Of a DNA stretch of 64,000 nt, positions 32,087 to 44,079 are shown piece by piece. The DNA lies in NCBI GenBank assembly GCA_963693285.1, contig OY848919.1:5118436-5182435 (forward strand). Direction: 5' to 3'. The notes beneath the pieces were generated by a model. It did not search any database. It was not told where the DNA came from and worked only from the letters and a program-made list of their open reading frames with translations. Source of the DNA: Xestospongia muta (Eukaryota > Porifera > Demospongiae > Haplosclerida > Petrosiidae). Position 1 is the stretch's first letter, and each line of letters begins with the position of its first letter. The translations under genes and the position numbers were made by a program.

Positions 32087-33005
32087 TTTGACCTCGTAAT
32101 AATACTTAAAATTTAAAATTTTATATTAAATTATATAAAACAATGAAATATGAATCCCCATGTTCATTTGCAAAGCAATGTTATATTTGGAGTCAAGACA
32201 GTGCAAACATGAGAACAACAATTAATAATGCAACAAGACAAGAAGTTCCTCATACAGAAAACAAAAGAATAACATAGTTGTAATGGTATTTTTCTTGCAA
32301 TATTGATATACACTTCTTTGTTTGCTTTCAGATATTTATCAGTATTCCAATGAAACTGGACAGTATTGTAATGGTCAGAGAAAAAACAATACTAAAATAA
32401 GATGAAGGACAGGAAGAGGGGAGGGAGAGAGCAGAGTACCTCCTGAAGATAAAAAAATTAAACATAATGCGTTTATGCATATGAATCATATAGAGCAAGG
32501 TAGTTAATGTTAAATATAATTATATCAGTGATTTTATTTTGCATATTGCTACTTCACATAATATAGTCTTACCTTGACAATTGTGTTGCAACCAAACATG
32601 AATATTAAATGAAGCAAATGTATATCCTTTGACTCAATCGTAATAGGAGATGTGAAATTAGACACATTTCCATTATAAACCCACGCAACAAAATTGACAG
32701 ACATCAAGATCTACATCATAAGAATTATCAGAGCTAACAATAGGACAAGTGAATAAAGCTGTTAAAATTTGATTGCACAGAGAGGTTGATGTCTGTGTAA
32801 GATCCTGCTATGTATCATAAATAGAACGATTCCCAACTACCATTGTCTACCAACCATCTATGTAAGACAACAAATGAATTAGCACAGCCAATTATTATGA
32901 TAACTTAACAGACCTGTCTTCCACAAAACTATGCCCTTTCTAATTGTCTCCAATAGGGACAAAATCTGCCTCAGTTCTAGGTCTTGTAAACTGCAATAAA
33001 GCTGA
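32087..33005 (-). pseudogene. DOMON pseudogene (copy E)
   Basis: On the minus strand the counterparts of exon 2 (about 32995-32915), exon 3 (about 32860-32580) and exon 4 (about 32444-32330) are recognisable. Exon 3 has an in-frame TAG where intact copies read DTQQD, several indels, and a ~12-bp insertion near its start. Exon 1 with the signal peptide is missing altogether. No protein can be made. Copy E lies next to the P1-like pseudogene, so gene-plus-neighbour blocks were duplicated together. Confidence 0.8.
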
Positions 33006-33249
33006 ATTAATTTAATATAGGTTATCAACTATTATTCGTATCTCCAATTTACATGATATCATACTTAATTACACTCACACAAGGAAGAATTCTATTTTGT
33101 TTAATTCATTTAAGTTACATATGAAAAATAGTAAACATCTCACTAGTACTGTTTTCATCAGACAGATGGTAATTGTGTCTATATAGGAATGATGTGATGT
33201 TCTATCTTCTTCATTTTATTATTATTACTCTTCCATTTATACAATAATA

Positions 33250-33330
33250 TTACAGTCAAACTTTCCTGCTCAGCCTCCAGAAACTAAGATAGCAGCTATA
33301 GAGTATTGTATAGTCTATTCGCATTCACCT
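33250..33330. repeat. Dispersed repeat, partial copy 4
   Basis: CAGTCAAACTTTCCTGCTCAG, GCAGCTATAGAGTATTGTA match the end of the repeat at 19940-20250. Only the last third is kept. Confidence 0.45.
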
Positions 33331-33935
33331 TCTCACCGGAAATTGTAGTTATTAACAATATATAGCTAAGTATATGTAAAGAGGCTCTCTTATAAACCTT
33401 ACTTTTTCATCACCACATGCATCCATGTTCCTAGTTTCTATAAGTCTGTATACATGGCTAACATGGCAGAGAGTAAGATTGAGTATACTTTTGATACCAC
33501 GAAAAAAGAAAAATGAGCTAAATGTTTGCAGCTGTTTATGATGCGGTATAGAAATGTGTCAGACAAACCATATGGCAGGGAAAGGAAAAAGGTTAAGAAA
33601 AAATAACTAAGATGTTAGAGTATTCTAGGCACTTGTACCTGTATAAGCATTAATTTTCAGCTCTTTTTAAGGTTGCTCACATATGACTTAGAAATAATAC
33701 TTAAAATTAAAAGTTTTACACTAACTATTAAAAAAATGAAATATGAATGAATACTCATGTATCTTAGCTAAAGAGTGTTATATTTAGAGTCAGGACAGAG
33801 CAACAATGAAACCAACAATAAATTATGTACTTTGAGATGCAATAGGACAGCAGTTCCTGAAGCTAATATAAAAGAATAACATCACCTTAAATACCACTTT
33901 ATTTGCTGTGTTAATATACACTACCTTGTTCGTTT

Positions 33936-34817
33936 TCAGATACCAATCAGCATTCCGATGAAAATGGACAGTGTTGTAATGGTCAGAGACACAACTTTAC
34001 CAGAATAAGATGAAGGAGAGGGAGAATGAGAGGGAAGAGTCATCCCTGAAGATAAAATTTAAAGATCATACATGCATGTGAATCACGCAAGCCAAGCTAA
34101 ATTAACTAAAATAATTATGTGATATTATTTGGTGTATTGCTGCATCATTTAATATAGACTTACTTTGGCAATTGTTTGGCAAACAAATTGGAATATTAAA
34201 TGTACCAAAACGTGTACCCCTTGATACAGGAGTAAAAGGAGATGTGAAATTAGACACATTTCCATCATAAGTCCAAAAAACAGATCGACAGATATCAAGA
34301 TCAACATCATGAGTATTATCAGAGCTAACAATAGGACGTGTGAATGAAGCTGTTAAAATTCCATTGCGCAGGGAGGTCGATGTCTGTGTAAGATCCTGCT
34401 GTGTATCATAAATAGTACGATTCCCAACTACCAACCATCTATGTAAGACAACAAATGAATTAGCATAGCTAATTATTAAGATAACGTAACAGACCTGTCT
34501 TCCACAAAGCTTTGACCTTTCCCATTGTCTCCAGCAAGGACAAAATCTGCCTCGGTTTTAGGTCTTATAAACTAAATATACACATATTAATATTGACTAA
34601 ATAAAATATGACTACTTACTTTTACATGTGGTGAATTGAAAATACCAAGAGCAATATATTGATTGTCCTTACTTGGAGCAGACATAGTAAACCTCACATA
34701 AGTATTATTAGCACTCCAGCTCAGATCAAATGATGAGTTAGTAAGCCTACCACTACATTGAGCAGTAGTAACAGTGAACAAGGCAGCTAGATTCACTATT
34801 TCAAACACTCCAAACAT
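33936..34817 (-). CDS. DOMON-domain GPI-anchored protein (copy D)
   Basis: Exons 34817-34620, 34571-34495, 34438-34164 and 34045-33936 give 219 aa; introns 48, 56 and 118 bp. The start is the ATG at 34817. Features: signal peptide ending TTAQ, CSGRLTNSSFDLSWSANNTY, ADFVLAGDNGKGQSFVED, TIYDTQQDLTQTSTSL, TRPIVSSDNTHDVDLDICRS, a Pro/Ser/His linker and a hydrophobic tail TITTLSIFIGMLIGI before the stop. Exon 2 is 6 bp longer than in A-C (FIRPKTEAD). More diverged from B and C than they are from each other. No lesion is visible. An old-type tail exon lies downstream near 33860 but no longer encodes a good hydrophobic tail. Confidence 0.8.
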
Positions 34818-34941
34818 CACGTTTCGGTAGTTTCAGTGTAGATAGTAATGACAAAAAAGTAATATATCTTGTGAAAACTGCCAGTTATTTATAGTCATGG
34901 TAGACAATATGCAATAGGATTTAAGTATATGGTATGCATGA

Positions 34942-34953
34942 AGTGGCACCACT
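34942..34953. promoter_or_regulatory. Conserved upstream palindrome of DOMON gene D
   Basis: AGTGGCACCACT, a perfect palindrome 125 bp upstream of the ATG, followed by TTTTAATGCTATAT. D is diverged over its promoter, yet both arms match copies A, B and C. Confidence 0.45.
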
Positions 34954-35839
34954 TTTAATGCTATATACACACCCACTACAAGTATTATCACTTATTAATG
35001 CTACTGTATGTTCCACATGAAATAAACTAATTTGAAGTTATATTGGTGGATTACGATGGAATGTGGAAATCGCTTAAATTACCTATTATATAATTGTTTG
35101 TCATGGTATGGTGCACGATAACTAAACAATAATTATGGAGTGAGTAATTCTCAAGAATTTGGGATTATGTAATACTGTTAAAAAACATATTAACTATACA
35201 GTGATGTACATGGAATACAATAAGAGCTGAATTAATTAATAATGGATTATGGAATTATTTCTTGTATTTCCTATTTACATGATATTACAATTTATTACAC
35301 TCACTCAGGTTTCTGTTTTTTTGTTAAAATTATTTATATAAATGATCTGAGTAAATATGTTGACATTTACTTACATATATGTCACTTAAAAATGATTTCT
35401 TGTTTTTGCCTATACATGGTCATGTACAATACCTTTAAGATTACTGAGAAGTAGTAAACGTCATATTGTTTTTATAGCTAACATACTCCCACTTGGCAGT
35501 AGTAACGTTGTTAAATAATTTGCTACATACATCCAATGTGTATAACCAATTATTGCCTAATCAAGCAATCAATGTAGTTGCCATTTTTGATCATGAGGAG
35601 TCACTTGCTGAATAAATATATTGTCAATTCCTTAGTAATTACTAATCAAAAACATCATATGTTTGAAATATTTTTCAATGCATTTTGTAAACATGCCTAA
35701 GTGACTCCGAGTTTGTTATAACGATCAATCTATTTTAGAAGTGATACAGTATATACACTTGGTAGTACTAAAAATTAATAATTGTTTACAATTTTAAAAA
35801 AGCAAAGAACTGGGAATAGTCAGTAAACCAATATCATAA

Positions 35840-35915
35840 TGAGAATCATAACAGATTGAGCAAATATAAGAGTAGTAGTTATTAATGTATTCAGTGATGT
35901 TCCTATGACCAGCAG
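35840..35915 (-). pseudogene. Relic DOMON tail exon upstream of copy D
   Basis: The minus strand gives LVIGTSLNTLITTTLIFAQS, similar to the relic at 5467-5530 and to copy A's last exon. The flanking ATTAATAATTGTTTACAA block is also shared with 5389-5408. No other exon is nearby. Confidence 0.45.
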
Positions 35916-36737
35916 CTTATAAGGTTGAAGTAAATGGAAAATAACTCATATCACAATTTTTGATCTTGCTAACAAGTGATTATATACTATATTGGCAAGT
36001 ATCTGCTAACAAATTGGAGTTTAACTCCAATCAAGACTCAAAAACATGTAAAAAAGGAAAAGAGTGTAAATTCTCTCATGATTGATTAAAATCTCACGTC
36101 CAGTTGTGAGGCATTGCATTAGTATATTTAGACTAGCCATCTATTGTAGTAGGTATGTGAGAATAATGATGGATATTCAAACATCCAAACAACGATCACA
36201 TGTGGACTTTGTCAAATCTTGGTATTATATTCATAAATTGACAGTGTAACTATAGTAACACAATTCACAAGAGCTTGAAATGGTATTGTTAATAAATGAT
36301 GCATTTAAGTCAGAAGTGAAATGCTGTATTTTTTTATGCAAAATAATACATTCATATTCCAAGAATTAAGGTCTAGTAAAAAATACTAACTTCACAATAA
36401 ATTATGAAGTTCTATGCTGGCTACCTAGACTCATCATTTAATCAATTGAGTGCAAGATTCATGCTCTACCCTCCTTGTCTTTCTCATTATGCAATAATTT
36501 AAAAAAAAATTGAGAACTTTAAGGTAAATACTCAAAGTTTTAAGCTAAATATTCAAGACCAGAAACTTTTCACAGGGTATATATGCCCAACATTGTTGCA
36601 TTTGGGATCAGTGATTGTTATATATGTCCATTGGTGGTCTATACACGCACAATGTGTCAGTTAGTCCTACTATAGGACATGGATATAAAACATACAGGAT
36701 GCTTGTAAAGCCACATGCTTTGTCATCACTTCCTGCT

Positions 36738-36738
36738 G

Positions 36739-36774
<36 letters not shown>

Positions 36775-36775
36775 C
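36738..36775. repeat. (TA)n microsatellite
   Basis: TA run with one TG interruption; a shorter relative is at 49156-49178 in block II. Confidence 0.85.
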
Positions 36776-38339
36776 ACTTTACCATGAAAATAGAGTGAGT
36801 AGACATGTTGAGTAAAAGATTGATTTACATTCATTTCATGGATTTATAGCTTCAGAATATGATTGCAGTGGTCATTTATAAACTTACACAGTCAGTTTTA
36901 TTTATAATGAGTCTTATTACCAATTTATAATTAAAAGCAATAGTGACTGTTATACTTTACATGTAAGAAACTCTCGTTTATACTTGTGTACTGGTGTGTC
37001 TTTTGTCTCAAACATTTTGCTTGATTTAACCTAATAACTTCTGTGTGAGAATTTACTGTACTTACTTTTTAAAATTTTTTTGGTGCTTACAAAGAATTTC
37101 AAAGTGTTGTAGTTGTAAGCGATGGTAGTACTTGTTGTACTATGTAATGTTGGTATACTTTTAAATAGATATTTAAGAAGTGTGAAAGCAGTCTTAGCTA
37201 TGACAGAACATTTTTTTGGAGAATGACTACAATTCGTGATGATGACCACTTTATTTTTTTCTGTTGATATATTATTATATCAACTATTTGCTTGTTCCTG
37301 ATGTACATACCTAACTACATTAGTCATTTGTTAACTCATTCATATAAGACAGCTAATTTAGTAAACGTAGCTATGGTAACCTAAATGTACTCTACCAATG
37401 TGCACATGCGCTTTATACAGGAATTATTGTGGACCAGTTGTCATGGATACATTTGTAATTCATACTTATTCTTCAGCAAAACATATTTACAGTGCACACA
37501 AATCACATACTATTTAGCATATATAACTAAAATGTTTTGAAATTGTTTGAAATTGCCAAAAACATGCTACAATTAATAAAGTAAATTCTTATACAGAGGT
37601 TTTTATGTAGGAAAAGACATATTAGTACACAAATATAGATGAGAACTACTTACATGTCATATATCATTTATCACGTGTGTTCCATCATCAAGGATACATG
37701 TCATATAACATATTTTAGCTTTTAGTAGACAATAAACAGAAAACAAAACAAAACAATAAAGCCAAAAACAATCATCATAAGTACATTTTCTGACAAAAAT
37801 TAACAATTGTTACTTTTAAATATATATAAACGAGGAAATAAAACACGTTATAAATAAAACAGACTAGTTGAAAACTTATATGAGACCATTGCAATCATAA
37901 TAGACACATATATGACATTTTAAAAAACATATTAGGAGCTTTATTACATGAAATAAATGTAAAACAATCTTTTACTCACCCTGTCTCCTCCCTCTCTCTT
38001 GGTAAGTCCAATGCACAACAGGAAGTGATGTCACAGCTTAGAATTTCATATTATTATTCAGTCATGTCTCACATCCTGTAGTATAGTATATATCAATGTC
38101 CAAACTACTTCCTGTATAAAGAGAATGTGCACATGTGTGTCTATAGTTGTCCTATATTCCTACAATTTTTTGGACTACTTGTTGAGTGTGTGATGAATGA
38201 AAATTAAATCAAAACTTTAACTGCAGACATATTCATATAGCAACCAATGACTTTTATTAACCAAACCACCAACACTACAATAATAGATGCACTTTAACCT
38301 TCTTTAGAGCTTACTTTGTAAGTTGAAAATGTATCCACC

Positions 38340-38515
38340 AACTCTGCATCAAAGAGTATGCACTGGAACACTCTTCTCATTGTCTGTATCATTTATATAT
38401 TTTGAATATAATATGTATACATGAATAGATCTGTATTAGTGAAAGTAAATGCTGTCATGCAGTGCCTCTGTTGGATCAAATAGGGTGATCATTGCATTAT
38501 AATTGTTGAACCATT
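38340..38515 (+). pseudogene. Decayed exon 2 of the 59-aa gene family (block I)
   Basis: AGAGTATGCACTGGAACACTC matches the intron of the 59-aa gene near 19020, and AGTGAAAGTAAATGCTGTCAT, GTTGGATCAAATAGGGTGATC, TTGCATTA match its exon 2 (AGTGACAGTGAATGCTGCCAT...). The frame is broken by a TAG. No exon 1 is found. Confidence 0.6.
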
Positions 38516-38994
38516 GTGTGTGTTCTACCATATATTATAGTACTATATATATAGTTCATGCATGGCATGTATGAACATGAACATGAACAAAGTTATACAT
38601 ACATAGTAATATTAATAGGTGCTATTCTAGGTAAATTCATTAATATGTTTTAAATTAATTGATATGTCAGTGTTAAATATTTTTTTGGTAAAAACCTAAT
38701 ATCATTACATAACATGGGAACAAAGTGAATATTAATTTAAAAATTGATGCAACTTAATATAGCTATAATGACAAGGCGTTGTACCAAATGTATGCTTCTT
38801 ATTAACAAGTAAATACTAAAACTTTATTATTTAGTCAAAAAATTATCATTGATTGTTATGATCTTTATCATATTTATAAACAACCTTATACAACAGTGTT
38901 GTTAATTGTAGCCCAAGAAACAAAATATCCTTTTTGTTAAATTTTATAAACTTGTATCATATGACAGTCAGCATCACTCAATATACATAAATGC

Positions 38995-40546
38995 AACAAG
39001 CAATTAGAATTCAAATCTAACTTCTCTAGCTTTCTTTTCATCAAAACTCAAACCACATGAGTGCACAAAATCAATCTCTTAAACAAAGATTTGACAAAAA
39101 AATGTCATTTGGTTTTTGCTATTTTTGGGATTACATGGCCCCTACTATATTGGGGTCCTGAAAATTTGTCCCTGCTCAATATCCTCTCAATGGTCCTGAG
39201 CACACACACACACACACAGACACTTTAAAAATTATGATAGACACATGCCATTCAAACCAACTATAAACACAAACAATCTGCATCATTAGTAAGAATATGT
39301 AGTTCTATTCTGATACCTATTCTGTTGTCTATATTATATATGTTGGTGTTTGCCTCTTGGTAGCCATTTCTGGGTTTTCCATAAGGTAAATAATATGCAT
39401 TAATCAAGTATCTAAAGCACTGAAAACCACAGTAATTTTGATTGAAGTTATTATTTTTGTACAGCCAGAAAAAAATTATGATAATTTTCATTCATTTTGT
39501 TATTCTTGGTACATATTTACACCAGTTGACTTCAGTTTTCATACATCAGAGCCTGAGTTTTGCTGTCTACAATGGCAGATTATTATATATGTGAAGCTTT
39601 AGGTCAATACCTGGTAAATGCGACAGCTGAAACATGAAGCTTTTTTGTAATCCTGACAGTACATGTGCAGTCACAAATCTTATTATGATATTTCCAGGAA
39701 CCTTGTTTCTGTTCTGAACTTTAACTTGAAGCAGAAGTTAGTTGTTGATATCCATAGACAAGTTATATCAGTGGAACACAGTCAATGAGACTATTGCAAA
39801 AAGAATGTTATATGGCTATTAATTACAAGCAAGAAAGATAAATGCATATATCCACTTTTGAACAGTTTTGTCCATGTAGAGATCCCCAAAGCCATTTCTT
39901 ATTTGTATTTTACAGTTACCATGAATAGTTGTATATATATATAGCAACTATACATAAAACTGTTTTGGGGACACAGGGGTTTCTTTTCACAAATAAGATC
40001 ACAAATGTTTTGCAAGGTCATAATCATAATATGTATATGTGCTAATAAATTTTAATATCTCCAGTTTACATATTCCAAAATATCTATCCATTATTGCATG
40101 GATAAGCAAGGTTTCAATATTTATATTGAATTAGAAAGTGAAAGAGATTTAATACTAGAATATAACTAGTTAAACAATAACAGTTCTCCCATGTGTATAA
40201 GTCCCATCAGATTAAGAGTATCCGTATATAACATGGTAATCGCTTAGACATACTGACATACTGTTACAACAGTTACCTATATACACGTACTAGTTAATAT
40301 AAACAATCATACATATCGTCTTGAATATATTATATACCAGGACTATATATTTTAATTATTAATATACTACAGGTCTTTAAAAGTAGGTAGCCAGAAAATG
40401 CTTATTCTATGTAGTCATATACAAGTATTGTTATAATTGAAACATACCTTGAAGCGCTAATGTAAAGATCTGGCTACAGTTTGTTCTCCTAGGGCTAGTA
40501 GCAAGCTATAGAAACTCGGAAGTTGATTGCATAATTAGAACTAGGC
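38995..40546. repeat. Transporter unit with its gene deleted (Y1)
   Basis: 38995-39905 matches the 3' flanks of P2 (40678-41585) and P4 (51275-52180). At GTATTTTACAGTTACC (about 39910) it jumps to sequence matching 44627-45265, the distal 5' region of P2, including the putative untranslated exon (40448-40546). The gene and most of its long 5' intron, about 3 kb, are missing. A 76-codon minus-strand ORF (39261-39491), also open at 51529-51759 but broken near 41000, lies in the shared flank and is probably not a gene. Confidence 0.7.
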
Positions 40547-40657
40547 AGTGTCTATTCGTCCGGCAGGAAATGTATACTTTGTTGTGTATTAAACTGATTC
40601 CCACCCCCTAAACTTTATACAACAAAGTATACATTTCCTGCCGGACGAATAGGCACT
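40547..40657. mobile_element. 111-bp palindromic MITE at a duplication junction
   Basis: The arms CTATTCGTCCGGCAGGAAAT plus GTATACTTTGTTGT are complementary over about 35 bp perfectly, with one mismatch further out (AGTGTCTATT / AGTGCCTATT), around a ~32-nt centre. It sits exactly where the end of unit Y1 (ATAATTAGAACTA) meets the next unit (ACCAAGCAATTAG). Its relatively GC-rich arms differ from the AT-rich context. No clear target duplication. Confidence 0.75.
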
Positions 40658-42275
40658 ACGTTAGAATACAAAACAAGACCAAGCAATTAGAATTCAAATC
40701 TAACTTCTCTAGCTTTTTTATCAAAAATCAAAACACACGAGTTCACAAAATCAATTTCTTAAACAAAGATTTTTAAAAAAATGTCATTTGGTGTTTCCTA
40801 TCTTTAGGATTACATGGCCCATTACTATATTGGGGTCCTGAAAATTTGTCCCCGATCAGTATTTTCTCAATGGTCCTGAGCACACACACACACTTTAAAA
40901 ATTATGATAGACACATGCTATTCAAACCAACTATAAACACAAACAATCTGCATCATTAGTAAGGATATGTAGTTCTATTCTGATACCATTCTGTTATCTA
41001 TATTATACATGTTGGTGTTTGCCTCTTGGTAGCCATTTTTGGTTTTCCATAAGGTAAATAATATGCATTAATCAAGTATCTAAAGCACTGAAAACCACAG
41101 TAATTTTGATTGAAGTTATTATTTTTGTACAGCCAGAAAAAAATTATGATAATTTTCACTCATTTTGTTATTCTTGGTACATATTTATTCCAGTTGACTT
41201 CAGTTTTCATACATCAGAGCCTGAGTTTTGCTGTCTACAATGGCAGATTATTATATATGTGAAGCTTTGGGTCAATACCTGGTAAATGCAACAGCTGAAA
41301 CATGAAGCTTTTTTGTAATCCTGACAGTACATGTGCAGTCACAAATCTTATTATGATATTTCCAGGAACCTTGTTTCTGTTCTGAACTTTAACTTGAAGC
41401 AGAAGTTTGTTATTGTAGCAGTGATATCCATAGACAGGTTATGTCAGTGGAATACAGTCAGTGAAACTATTGCAAAAAGAATGTTATATGGCTATTAATT
41501 ACAAGCAACAAGAAAGATAACTCCATATATCCACTTTCAAACAGTTTTCTCCAAAGATGCCTAAAACCATTTCTTATTGGTATTTTACTTATTTATTTGT
41601 ACCATTGTGCCCAGTTTGTATTACTAATTATAAAAGTTAACAATTAAACAGATTTTTACTATCGATCTTTATCATTAGTAAAGATATCTGGTTCTATTCT
41701 GTTACCAATTTTGTTACCTATTTTTAATTTTTAATTGTTGGTGTTTGCCTCTTGGTAGCCATTTTTTGTATTATCAATAATGTAAATAACATGAAAATAA
41801 TAAGGTAAGTTAAAGCACTGAAATCTACAGTAATCTTGATTGGAGTGTTTATGTCTAGTACAGCATATATTTTCACTATACAGTTCATTTGTTGAGCTTT
41901 TTATTTATTGTAAAACAACTGATTATTACAAAATTCACCACTACTCAACAAGTACATGATATCATCATTTCGTTTGTCCATTTGTGTTATTATCTGCACA
42001 CAAAGACTTAATAATATAAAGTTACAAACAATTCTTCTACATTAAGCAAATACAACTAATTGTAAATGTGTCTATTATGTTCATAAACATATCCATTAAA
42101 TGACTGAAAAAAAATCAATACAATAATGAATTAAGAATATTGACACAAAAATTATGAAGAGCAAAAAATGTCTAAATTCAAATGTATTTCATTATAGGAA
42201 AAGAACAAAAGTATTTTCAATCAAGGTGAATGTACATGTAGTGTGTGTTATGTCCTTACTATGTATAATACAACA

Positions 42276-43802
42276 TTAGTCAGTGGACTCAAGGGATAGT
42301 CCAACTTCTTTCCTATATTCTATTTCCTGGTTCATATATCTCTCATAATGTTCCTCAGCTATCAAATGTATATTGACTTCATTATCTCTCACTCGTAACT
42401 TATAACATTTAGCTAATATCAAGAACAATATCAGTATAACAAGAAGAACAAGACTTTTAACCAAATAATAGAAATTACTTCGGCAAGTAATTTCTTCTTC
42501 ACATTTGAATGAATACTTGCAAATGCTATTAATACCAAAACCAATACCATGTGCTGCATACCACAAGCCAATCATAAATCCTCTCATTTGGTGTGGACAT
42601 TGAGCTATTGTGAATTCAAAAGATATTGGGAAAATGACACTGTAGGAGATTGTAAGTAAAATTTGTGGTAAAATGACTTTCAATAAATTAACATTAACAT
42701 TTAAATAACTTTGACATATTATTATAATCAAATAGCTTACTGGATAAGATAATGTAAAGATTAGTCCCAAACTGAGTCTTTTTAACATACTGGGAATGTA
42801 ATTATAAAAGCATGGGTATATAAGAAAGTGAAAGAAGAGTAATAGAATGGACGACACCAAATATGAAAATGATTCGTTCACTACTAAACAAGAGATGACA
42901 TTTGAATTTAAATCCTTCTGATTAAGTCTGTTCCACTCATAATCCTCCACACATCGACCACCAATTATGCAAATAAGCAATGGAATTAATCGTAATACTG
43001 TTTTGACATCTTCTACTTCCTCTACTGAGAATGGTCCACCATACTTTTCTTTACCCAGGTCTAATCGTGAAGGATAGTCTTCTTCCCAATAAGTCAAGGC
43101 ACTACGATTCCTGGGGTACTTGTTATTCCAGGCATAATTCAGTACTTTAGCTATCAGTTTGATAGGGTTAATAATATGTGGTGTTGTATCCAGCCAGTGT
43201 TTGAAAAGATAGTTAGTGATGATGACTGTACAAACAGACACACCTGATACTATATAGGACACTAAACCAAAATCCTTGAATAAACACTTTCCAATTTTAG
43301 TAATTGCAAGGACAATTGATGGACTCACAATATGCCATAATACAATAGCACTTAGTTGATTGGCTGAAGCTCCTACTGATTGATCAATATTGAATTGAAC
43401 AATATTGGAATGAACAGTACAGTACCCAATGCTTTGTAATATTAAATAAAAGAAGAGTGATGACAAGTAAAGTGGTTTTAACGTAATGAAAGAATTAACA
43501 ATGACTGCTAAGCCCCCAATTATCCAAGCAATGAATGAAATATACACACCAATAATGATAGATTTATATCTACCTGTTTTTATATCAGCAAGTAGACCAA
43601 AAAAAGGAAATGCGAGAAATGTTAGACAGTATGAAATATCAATGACAATGTTATAATAACTTTGTTCAAGACTGGTATGTTTATTTACAACACCAATAGA
43701 CAATAATGTATACACCTGAAAGTTCATCAATGCATCCCAAAGAATAATAAGAATTATTTCTTTGGAGCAAATAGAGCAGATCTTTCTATTTGGTGCTGTC
43801 AT
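42276..43802 (-). CDS. POT/PTR2 (SLC15-like) family transporter P2
   Basis: A 508-codon uninterrupted ORF, start ATG at 43802 directly after an AG acceptor-like TTAAG. About 12 hydrophobic segments. GLLADIKTGRYKS at 69-81 is the MFS/POT loop 2-3 motif; QFNIDQSVGASANQLS (136-151) replaces the FGADQ region; INPIKLIAKVLNYAWNNKYP, TYWEEDYPSRLDLGKEKYGG and VEEVEDVKTVLRLIP form the long central loop; AQCPHQMRGFMIGLWYAAHG matches the POT TM10 region. The usual TM1 ExxERFxYY is absent. The C-terminus (EVGLSLESTD) is identical in P2, P4 and P5. Substrate unknown; a plasma-membrane solute/proton symporter is the family expectation. An untranslated exon ~1.4 kb upstream is proposed. Confidence 0.85.
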   Translation of the reverse strand: MTAPNRKICSICSKEIILIILWDALMNFQVYTLLSIGVVNKHTSLEQSYYNIVIDISYCLTFLAFPFFGLLADIKTGRYKSIIIGVYISFIAWIIGGLAVIVNSFITLKPLYLSSLFFYLILQSIGYCTVHSNIVQFNIDQSVGASANQLSAIVLWHIVSPSIVLAITKIGKCLFKDFGLVSYIVSGVSVCTVIITNYLFKHWLDTTPHIINPIKLIAKVLNYAWNNKYPRNRSALTYWEEDYPSRLDLGKEKYGGPFSVEEVEDVKTVLRLIPLLICIIGGRCVEDYEWNRLNQKDLNSNVISCLVVNESFSYLVSSILLLFFHFLIYPCFYNYIPSMLKRLSLGLIFTLSYPVSYLIIIICQSYLNVNVNLLKVILPQILLTISYSVIFPISFEFTIAQCPHQMRGFMIGLWYAAHGIGFGINSICKYSFKCEEEITCRSNFYYLVKSLVLLVILILFLILAKCYKLRVRDNEVNIHLIAEEHYERYMNQEIEYRKEVGLSLESTD

Positions 43803-44079
43803 CTTAACGTTAAAGATTAATCTAGTATAATGACAATATCATAACAGTTTACTTTTAAAGTAAAAGTGAAATATTTGTGTAAAAATGGTATACTTTGCTA
43901 AACTTTCAGAAATGATGTTGTATCGTTATAAAAAAGAATTTTAAATTTTTATATTAGGCTTCATTTTTTAAATTACTAAAAATTGGACTAGCCATTCCCA
44001 GATTATACTCACTAGAATTTCACAAATTATTTATAAACTTTGTGATCTGGTTTTAGGCTTGTATTGAAAACTATAAAGA

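Noticed and set aside
36061..38990. Functional genes inside the X1/X2 segments
   Set aside because: ORFs there are not conserved between the two copies, and the only recognisable coding relic is the decayed 59-aa-family exon.
39261..39491. 76-aa minus-strand ORF repeated at 51529-51759
   Set aside because: It is open in two copies only because the repeats are nearly identical; the third copy near 40930-41160 has indels in it, and it has no splice or promoter context.
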